From: Brevipalpus yothersi
Taxonomy: Eukaryota; Arthropoda; Arachnida; Trombidiformes; Tenuipalpidae
NCBI GenBank assembly: GCA_003956705.1
Contig: QZCP01000234.1
Location: 1 to 64,000 of the forward strand
Direction of reading: 5' to 3'
DNA length: 64,000 bases
A program made the translations under genes and the position numbers. Below, one piece after another: positions 56,283-64,000 of this stretch. Positions within the stretch are counted from its first letter, which is position 1, and each line of letters starts with the position of its first letter. Below the pieces are notes generated by a model, which saw nothing but the letters and a program-made list of their open reading frames with translations, was not told where the DNA came from and searched no databases.

Positions 56283-57400
56283 GCTATAGCCATGAGCTTG
56301 ATTACTGAGCCATTGTTTGAAAAAAAATATCCCATGGATGCTCATCGATCCAGACGAGACAGTGACGTGAGTTTCGAGCTTCTCCTTGTCTGCATTCAAA
56401 TCTTCCAACTGAGTTGAAAGATTGATCAAATGAATACGTCATTGAAAACTGCTGATTGAAAATTTGCGTGTTATCTCCGTCTCATAGGTATAACCCACAT
56501 CAATTGCTCGTTTCACAAGTTCGGTGAAATAAAATCAATTGTTCATGCTCAAAATTGTCGGATATATCAAGTGAAAAAGGAGAATGTCCAAAACTGCCCA
56601 TGCCCAGATTTTTAGAAACTTTTTTATCAGATTTTATCAGGTGTAACAAGACCAAAAGATGCTAAAAGAACTCTCTGTGATCAACAGTCCTTGAGATATG
56701 GTCATTGTTGTATTTTGTTAAAAGTAATCGTAGAGAGGTGAAAAGTTAAGTACAGTAATGAAAATGGTGTCATGGAGATTCTCATCAAAAGTATGATAAG
56801 ATAAACTATGACTCATCCATGGCAAGTTGGTGGATGCGGGTCTGAAATCAATTTATCCTCCCTGTTCAAAAACAAGCTCTAAACCTGAGATATGAGTACT
56901 ACCAGCACACCCGTCATTAAAAATGAGACAAGAAATGACTTAGCCATAAAATTCTCCAGCTTGGACATGGTCAAAAATGAGAAAAATCGTTTTTCCTAGG
57001 AACAATGGCTGAACCGGAAGTGATGATAATGCTCGACCATCTCAAACTATTAATTAGAAAAGATGAGAAACCATCCCTAATCCTAGTTTTGGTGTAACAG
57101 GGTTAAAAATCAGCAAAAACCTCCCCTTAAGAAGAGAACCAGGAGTGGGGATGATGCACAAATATCAGATTACGTTGATTAGATAAGATAAGCAACCACT
57201 CATCAACTCTGTTTTGGTGAAGCATTGTCGGAAATGGAGAAGATCATTTTTCTCAAGAAAAAAGTCTGAACCGGAAATGATGATACCCCTTTGATTCATT
57301 GCTCCATCGATATAGTCAATCAAGTTCCAACTCGCAGAGTCACGCAATCAGGACCAGAGTCCCATTAGTGTCAGCCAGTTGGCGCCACGGATAAGGGATT

Positions 57401-57789
57401 GATTCTTTGAGTCGATTGAAAGACTTCCTCATGATATCAGAAACTAGTCTCTCAGGGGAACAATGATCTCTAATCAGAATCAACACCCAAATCCATATTA
57501 CTGAGGAACAAATCAGCCAGTCATTTGCTTGCTATACAAATGTATAACCTTCTAATCCCACACTCATTATCCTCACTACTTGCTGAATCATGTCAAAGGC
57601 TCCCAAGTCATATCTGGGTGAGCATCCAGAAGCTAGAACCTAGCATAACAACTCGAAAAATTTGTCCAAGATTCTTGAACCTCGATGAATATGAGAATTT
57701 TCATCCTAACTAACTACTCCCTCACTCATCGAAGTGAGGAAAGATTGGAATTATATTATCGATGGAGTAGTATATCAAAGCGTTATCAC
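57401..57789. other. No gene seen inside the older transposon
   Basis: Interior sequence of the interrupted element; the short frame at 57525-57713 is not supported. Confidence 0.3.
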
Positions 57790-59005
57790 AACTTTTGGTT
57801 CAGTTTTTGTTTTTGGGAAGGATGGTTTTCTTGATTTTTGACAATATTCCACCTAGAAAGTTCTCTCTGCTGAGTCATGTCTTGTCTCATCTCCTATAGG
57901 AAAGTTGCTTGTGGTACTCACAGCTCCAGTTCGAAGCTTGTTCATGAACAGGAAAGATGAATTGATATACCACTAACTTACCATACCTTATCTCATCAAA
58001 GTTCGGATGGAAATTCCTATGGCACCTCTCTTTCACGACTTTATGCTGGTGAAAAAAGGACAATACCCATTCTCTATGGGAAAAAAGCCCCCTCTCAGAT
58101 CTTGATGAAACTTTCTTATCAGATGTTATCAGGTGTGATAAGACCAAAAATCAGATTGATAATTTTCCATGACTTATAACTCCGGAGATATGACCATTTT
58201 CTCATTTTCGAAAAAAGTTCATCATATCGAGATAAGAATGGTATCATGGGTTTTCTTATCAAATGTGTGATTAGATAAGGTATGACTCATCCTCCTGACG
58301 TTGCTGGAAGATCGATGAAATTCACTATTTGCACTCTATCTCGAGAACCAGAGGATCTATCTCTGATATGATAACATTTTCTTATCACTCACAAGAAGTG
58401 CAATAAGATAACATATCAATCAGCTGGGGAATCCTCAAAAAAAATCAACGTGCTGAAAAAAGTGCTCTGACCCCCAAATAGCCTTGTTTCCATAACAACA
58501 CTCACAAGAAGTGTGATAAGATAACATATGACTCATACCTAGACTATTGGGAGAAGTTGGTCAAAAACAGCTTTTTATGGTATGTCTCGAAAATAAAAAA
58601 TGAAAACCAGAAATCGATAGCATTTTCTTATCACTCATCCAAAATCTGATAAGATAAAATATGACTCATACATAAATTGTGATAAAAAGTCACTGGTGCT
58701 GGAAAAAGTGTCTTGACCCCCGGATAACCTTGGTGCCCCTGAGATCCTTATCAAAAATGTGATAAAATGATGTATGACTCATACCCAAAATATTGTAAGA
58801 AGAGGATCAAAAATGAGTTTTTATCCCCCAAGATGGGAAAAAATTCGAGTTTCACATATTTTGACATGGATAATTGCCGGGAGTATTTATTTAATTAACA
58901 TATTCATTGTAGAAAGAATACTCTTCAAGGAGTTGAGCAGAAACTATTTTGGGTTCTAAAAAGGATATTATCAAGAAGTTTCTCAGAGTGAAGTACTCGG
59001 ATCGA

Positions 59006-61558
59006 TTAGTCATCTGCTTCCATATCAGCTCGACTTTCATCATCTTGAATTCCGCCAAATAGCTCCCCAAGTCTGCGATTAGGCACTGGACAAGAGAAAC
59101 CAGTGCTCATCATCATAATTGCAACGAATGCATATGAGCATGGACTGACTGTTCTCAAACCACTCTTACATCCACAGTACCATTCCTTCACTTGTTCCAA
59201 TCCTTCAGCTTCAGGGTCCATCAAGATGAAAACTTGCCATTTCATATTCTTCTTGTGTCTGGAGCACATTCTCACTCGAAATAGAAGAGGTTGCTGAACT
59301 TCTATATCGTAGTTATAATAATTGATGGAAGCTGAAAATTGGTGTATCTGAAACTGAAACGAGAACGAGATTCATGAATATTATTATGGAAACTTCATGC
59401 CAAAGATCAATACTAAGCTCATCTCAAGTTGAAGATTCATCTGTCTGAATCTTGCTTAATAGGAATTTATGAGCTTCAGGTAGTATCACCCGGTTGCGAG
59501 GAAATAAGGCTCGTTTTCTGTGAGAGGTCTGATAAGGTTTCCCACTGGATTATAGAGCCTGAAGCAATTCTGGACTCGGAGGAGACTCTGAGCCTCAATA
59601 AGACCAAGAAGCTTATTTTCAATTTGCATTCTGCTGATTATGCGCTCGCAGATCTCCTCTTCATGATCACGATCAGCTACGACTCTCGGGTGATATTTAT
59701 TTATGATGGCGCAGAGTATTTCAAGCTGACGGATGAATTTCGCAACACTAAGGTTGCTCAGTATCTGCACAGTCAATCTGAATTGGCTTTTGATTCTACC
59801 AAAAGCCAACTAAACAATGAATCTGATCTTTGTCACTCTGTTGATAATTAGATGAGCATTACTATCAGTTGAAAAATTCATGATCAATCATCAACTTACC
59901 TGCGAGATTCATTCGCTTCACGACTTGTCAACTGCTGTCCTCTCTGTCCAAAGGAAGGCATATACACTCTGAACCCTTTCTGTCTTAATGTATTCACCAC
60001 ATCTCTGAATCCTTTGTCGAAGACGAAGGTATCGCCTCGGACAAAGTAGTCTGCGAACTCAGTCCCTCGTTGAATCTTGTCCATAATTGTAGCATCATTG
60101 CTGGTTGCATCATTCAATAAAAATGCCAAAGATATATCCATCAGGAAGCACACAGATCATTGGCTTGATGAGATTAGTCTTTTTCTGCATGGAATAAGTT
60201 CTCTGTTGGACAGGGATGTTGGAACTTTTCCCAATATGAACATAAGTTCCATCCCAAACAGTAATCTTTGAATGGCTTTCGAGCTGGGTTTCATCAAGCA
60301 AGAGAGTTCTGGATGTATGTGTACTATGCGACCAAACTTGCTCGTTATTAAGATTCCTCAAGCCAAGATTATGAGGCTTGAAATTCATGAGGAGATCGTT
60401 CATCACATCATCCATCCTACGATTGAATGTTGTTCTCGAGTAACCAAATAGGGTGGCGATACGATCGAGAGGTTGTCCAGATCGCATTCGGAATGAATAC
60501 GACCGCAAGTCTTGGTGGGGCTCTGGAGTATTCACGTATGATACGAGATCGGAAAACTGGGCCCAGGTCAACGAAGTGAGATTCTTGAGGAGAGTGGAAT
60601 TCTCATTAGCCCTGGTTGGGATGTTGATATGACCTCGATCTCTCATGAAACCTAAGATGAGTGTGATGTATTGCTCCAGCTCTTGACGGCTCAAATCGTA
60701 CGGGCTCAAATTAGCATCTCCCATGTTGAATGACTCTCTCTCATGTATCACACAAAAACGAGCTCCCCTTGGAATCAAGATCCTGAACATAGCGGCTTCT
60801 TCTCTCACTCTCTCTGGAACATTCATGAGTCGAGATTGCTCACAACCATAAATACTAAGATGGTGACTCGAAACTGTCTTGATTGTGTAGTCACAATCCT
60901 CACTATTACTGTCCTGTTCTTGTTCTCTAGGAGGCTCATAAGACGGATCGTCACCACTGCTGTCTCCTCCATCACCATCCCCTATCTCATCTCCACTTCC
61001 ATCTCCACTCTCATCTTCACTTCCATCTCCGCTTCTATCTCCACTCTCATTTCCACTCCCATCACTCTCCCTTCCTTGTCTCTCATCCTCCTCTTCTTCA
61101 GAATTCTCTTGATCTTGACCCAAGGAGTGCTCATGTCTTGGTGATAGATGAGATGGACTTGTATAATTGAAAGGTGATGACATGCTCATAGAATGGAAGC
61201 TCTGACTGAGAAGCTCGGTATCACTACTGCTGTTCTCAGAGCAGTCCTGGGGGACCTGTTGATTATAAACAAAGGATTGTTGGATCATGACAAGGGAAAA
61301 ATTATTTGTTCTCATTACCTCTTCATTTCTACTCTGTACTACGCAAGATGAAAATTGGACGCCAGAGGATCCCGGCTCGTCATGAGGCGGAGCCTCAGAA
61401 GCGCTTCTTAATGAATTTCTGAAAGGGGTACGACATCCCTCGCAAACCTTGACAGATGATCTACCAATTGATTCGGGGTTTGATCTGTTGAAGAATCTCT
61501 GCATGGGCCCATCCATGTCATAGATCTTGTATCCCTTGTTTCTCATTGAATATATCAA
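59006..61558 (-). pseudogene. SWIM-DDE transposase, nested copy
   Basis: Reading from 61558: zinc-region exon with VCEGC (the first CxxC pair is lost), a GTAATG/CAG intron of about 65 nt (61318-61253), acidic linker, then the core with VWDGTY (near 60262), a frameshift at about 60130, and FVFDKGF (60030 region). A GTAAGT donor follows (59900). The next exon starts RVTKIRFIV and has TAG at 59812-59810 exactly where other copies have the putative catalytic glutamate. After a GTGATA donor (about 59490), the SWIM exon 59335-59006 keeps YCGC and PCS but has tyrosine instead of the last histidine. Dead gene with readable architecture. Confidence 0.85.
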
Positions 61559-61667
61559 ATTATTACAATTATAGCATCACTCGTCCATTTTTGTCTGAAA
61601 AATATTTAATTTCCTGAAAATATACGGAAGAGAATGTATTCAGATCGGATCTATAATCTTAATTTGG

Positions 61668-61880
61668 CTTGAAGGTTCTTATTCTTCTGTTCCTTTCTTT
61701 CATCTCTCTTCTTCCCTTTGCCCCTCTCCAACTCTCTATCTCTCTCTATCTTCATATTCTCTCTACCTTCCTCACGCTCTGTCTCTCTTTCCCTTTTTCC
61801 TCCTCTCTATCTTTCTCTATATTCATCCTCCTCTCTCACTCTCTCTATCCCATCTTTTCTCCTTCTTTTCCCCTTTTCAT
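61668..61880 (+). repeat. Pyrimidine-rich tract in the transposon leader
   Basis: About 200 nt of interrupted CTCTCT/TTCCTT between the transposase start and the hairpin module. Overlapping Ser/Leu/Phe-rich frames are artefacts. Confidence 0.75.
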
Positions 61881-61954
61881 CGATCTTTCATTCGTTGGAA
61901 TCGGTACATTTCTTTTGATATTATTGTATTTGCGATAGATGGCGCGATGAAAAA

Positions 61955-62170
61955 ACGAAAAATTGGGCATGACCCTCCTAGTCCCTAGAGATGGGAGTAG
62001 TTGCCCAGAGACCAGTTAATGCGCAACTGCAGTCGTACAGGCAACTACTTCTATCCAATCAGTAATGCAGAAGGAAGAGATCTTACCTCTCCGACGACAA
62101 ACGACCAACTGAGAGAAAATGAAGATGTCATGAACCTCATTGATTTTCTCATAGAAAAACTTTTCACTCC
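61955..62170 (+). repeat. Leader hairpin module, second full copy
   Basis: Strong match to 13345-13560. Outer stem GAGTAGTTGCC / GGCAACTACTT and inner AGTTAATGCGCAACT hairpin are retained. It stands 400-600 nt upstream of the transposase ATG (which is at 61558 on the opposite strand) and next to the right terminal arm. Confidence 0.7.
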
Positions 62171-62793
62171 CCCATAGACGAAGAATTCATGGAAACGGAT
62201 TTTTGAAAAAAGTATATTTTTGGATCCGCCTAATTGAGAAAAAAATTACTCATCATTATAATTTCCGTGAGGAAACACGCCCTCTTGTGATAAACGATTT
62301 TAGAGTTGATCTTCGAATTTTTTCCCATCTTAAGGAATAAAAACTCATTTTTGATCATTTTCTCCCAATATTTTGGGTATGAGTTATGCATCATTTTATC
62401 ACATTTTTGATAAGAATCTCAGAAGTACCAAGGTTATCCGGGGGCCAGGACACTTTTTTTAGCACCAGCGACGAAAATGAGAAAATGGTCATATCTCTGG
62501 AGTTATGAGTCATGGAAAATTATCAATCTGATTTTTGGTCTTATCATACCTGATAACATCTGATAAGAGAGTTTCATCAAGATCTGAGAGGGGGCATTTT
62601 TGACCATTGTCCTTTGGAGAAAAGATTATATTTCTGGAAGTTTTGGTCACAGAGAATTCTTATCTCATTTTATTGTCTTATCTCATCTGATAACATCCAA
62701 TGAGAAAGTTTCAGAAAATCTGGGCATGGGCAGTTTCCCCAGGGTAGACAGAAGGCTGCATCCTGAGAAGCGAGGTTTTTTGCTCGAGGGAGA

Positions 62794-63910
62794 ATGAATT
62801 CTAATTCGACTGTGTTGAACTTCTGTGACCATTGTGAGAAGAACTTCTCAAAAAAAGCCAACTTAGTCCAGCATTGCCAACGGATTCACGGACTCGCTAA
62901 AAGCCATCAGTTTGTTCTCTGTGCTTTGTGTCGGTCTGAAGTTGACAAGAACCTCTTCATCTAACATTGCTCTGTCGACCATGATCTATTGATCAATTTT
63001 CAAAAATTATCATTTGATAGTTCTCAAGGTAATTTAAAAAGTTCTTATCACTGTCCTCATCTAATAGTGGAACATTTTTTCTAGATTCTAAGAATTGGGA
63101 AGAGCAAATCGAAGAAGAGACCTGTGCTTACTTCAAGCCAGCATTTGGTAATAAATATAGTGAGGATGAATCTTTGTTTGTGATTGTTCTGGTCAATTTC
63201 AATCAAAAAGCAAGGGATTAGAGAAAATAAGATCCCAAGGAGGTCGAAAGTGTGGTGAATATTGTCCTGCAAGAATCAAAGTTTCAGCGCATAGTGGAGA
63301 TCATCATTCCATCGAGTTTTGTTCTTAACATATTGGACATGAGACTGAGCCACAGCATCTCGATTTACCAAAGAAAGAAAGAGAACAATTGAGGAAGAGA
63401 TTAGAAAGAGGTGTGAGTTGGAGGTGGATTCTAGGAGATATCAGAAATAAGATGGACAATGATAATCTGGGGCCAATTGACTCCGTGGTTGACAAGCATC
63501 TGAGGAATATCTGCCAAGAGTTCACCATTGACTCCGATTTGCATTGATTGAAGTCACAGTAATGATTTGGTGAGTGTGGATTCATGGGTTGCTACTAAAA
63601 AGAGCGAAAATCCATGCATAGTGCTCTATTCCAGGAACCAGGGTGAAAAAGATCCAGATCAGCAGCTGAGAGAAGAAGATTTCATGTTAGTGATCATGAC
63701 CCCCAATCAGCAGAAAATGTTGGAAAAATTTGGTAAAAAGTGTGTCACTATTGATTCAACGCATGGTGTCAAAAATTACTCAATTCTACTGACGACAATC
63801 ATGGTTCTGGATGAAGAGGGGTAAGTTGAAAGAAAATCCTCTGTGATGGGGTTGTGATGGGGTCTTCTTTCTTTCAGACATGGATACCCTGCAGCATTTT
63901 GCTATTCATA
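62794..63910 (+). pseudogene. Mutator-like (MULE) transposase with N-terminal C2H2 fingers, decayed
   Basis: The ATG at 62794 opens a C2H2 finger (FCDHCEKNFSKKANLVQHC) and a second one interrupted by TAA. A GTAATT donor (63029) and TTCTAG acceptor (63084) bound a 56-nt intron. The following exon, with several stops, contains a QLRKRLERGVSWRWILGDIR segment and then the MULE core start KKCVTIDSTHGVKNYSILLT (first catalytic D). A GTAAGT donor at 63821 and CTTTCAG acceptor at 63877 lead to HGYPAAFCYS. It continues past 63910 toward the right edge. Family assignment rests on the IDSTHG...LLT...YPAAF pattern typical of animal MULEs. Confidence 0.72.
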
Positions 63911-64000
63911 GCGATCGGATTGTGTAGCAATGTCAATATCTTCCCGCAAGATTAAAGAGAAAATTGCAGACTTCTCAACGAAAATTTTCATGTCTGATGA

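Larger units (their letters stand above)
58056..62614 (-). mobile_element. SWIM-DDE transposon, nested copy (4.56 kb) with 9-bp duplication
   Basis: Ends AAGGACAATACCC (58056) and ...ATTGTCCTT (62614). Left arm 58056 to about 58860 and right arm about 62280-62614 are inverted repeats; the right one lacks an internal piece of about 480 nt (present at 58212-58690). Flanks are TGGTGAAAA (58047-58055) and TGGAGAAAA (62615-62623). It contains the transposase (59006-61558, -), a pyrimidine tract and the hairpin leader. Transposase exons are broken, so it is non-autonomous now. Confidence 0.88.
56577..62740. mobile_element. Older GATA-rich transposon interrupted by a younger one
   Basis: The left end 'aaggagaatgtccaaaactg' at 56577 is followed by its arm (to about 57340) and a partial 3'-UTR block (57350-57400). 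A right-arm segment 57790-58055 resumes after the nested copy at 62615 and runs to about 62740 ('gcatgggcagtttcccc'). The bases on both sides of the nested copy are contiguous in the paralogous arms at 15960 and 41380. Without the insert it is about 1.6 kb and non-coding. Confidence 0.7.

Overview
The window looks like arthropod nuclear DNA. It is AT-rich and gene-poor. Introns are short (about 70-260 nt) with GT-AG borders. TATA plus TCAGT-type initiators precede small spliced genes. CCTAA-rich stretches recall the TTAGG arthropod telomere repeat. Almost everything else is transposon. No operons, Shine-Dalgarno sites or CRISPR arrays are seen. The species cannot be named from the sequence, and the arthropod call is an inference.

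The dominant component is one family of DNA transposons. Its ends read AAGGACAAT / ATTGTCCTT, its long terminal arms are packed with GATAAG/CTTATC motifs, and its spliced transposase joins a Cys4 N-terminus, an ISL2EU-like (DDE_Tnp_4 type) catalytic core and a C-terminal SWIM zinc finger. The two largest copies are at 35296-40954 (+) and 58056-62614 (-). The second sits inside an older relative and is flanked by a nearly perfect 9-bp duplication. Deleted or isolated pieces lie at 5.2-6.8, 11.4-14.5, 14.7-16.1, 16.2-16.9, 17.8-19.3, 41-43, 46.6-47.2 and 56.6-62.7 kb.

Other mobile DNA: a repeat array with CCTAA tracts (0.2-2.2 kb), a Helitron/PIF1 helicase tail (9.4-9.7 kb), a 3'-truncated Gypsy-type LTR retroelement (21.6-24.3 kb), an R1/jockey-like reverse-transcriptase scrap (28.7-29.2 kb), a pogo-like transposase with an open 500-codon frame (31.1-32.6 kb), a MITE-like inverted repeat (32.7-33.2 kb), three copies of a CT-tract element bracketed by hairpins (4.1 and 50.5-51.2 kb), and a decayed Mutator-like transposase with C2H2 fingers running off the right edge (62.8-64 kb).

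Scattered between the transposons are short spliced genes for small secreted proteins: 7384-7730 (-, 91 aa), 29580-30126 (-, 95 aa), 55722-56176 (-, 100 aa) and probably 45697-45964 (+, 47 aa), plus a decayed one at 28083-28464 (+) and a possible relic at 48.65 kb. Each starts with a signal peptide, and in the four intact models an intron interrupts the coding sequence within or close to the signal-peptide codons. They are the most likely host genes here. No known family is recognised for any of them.
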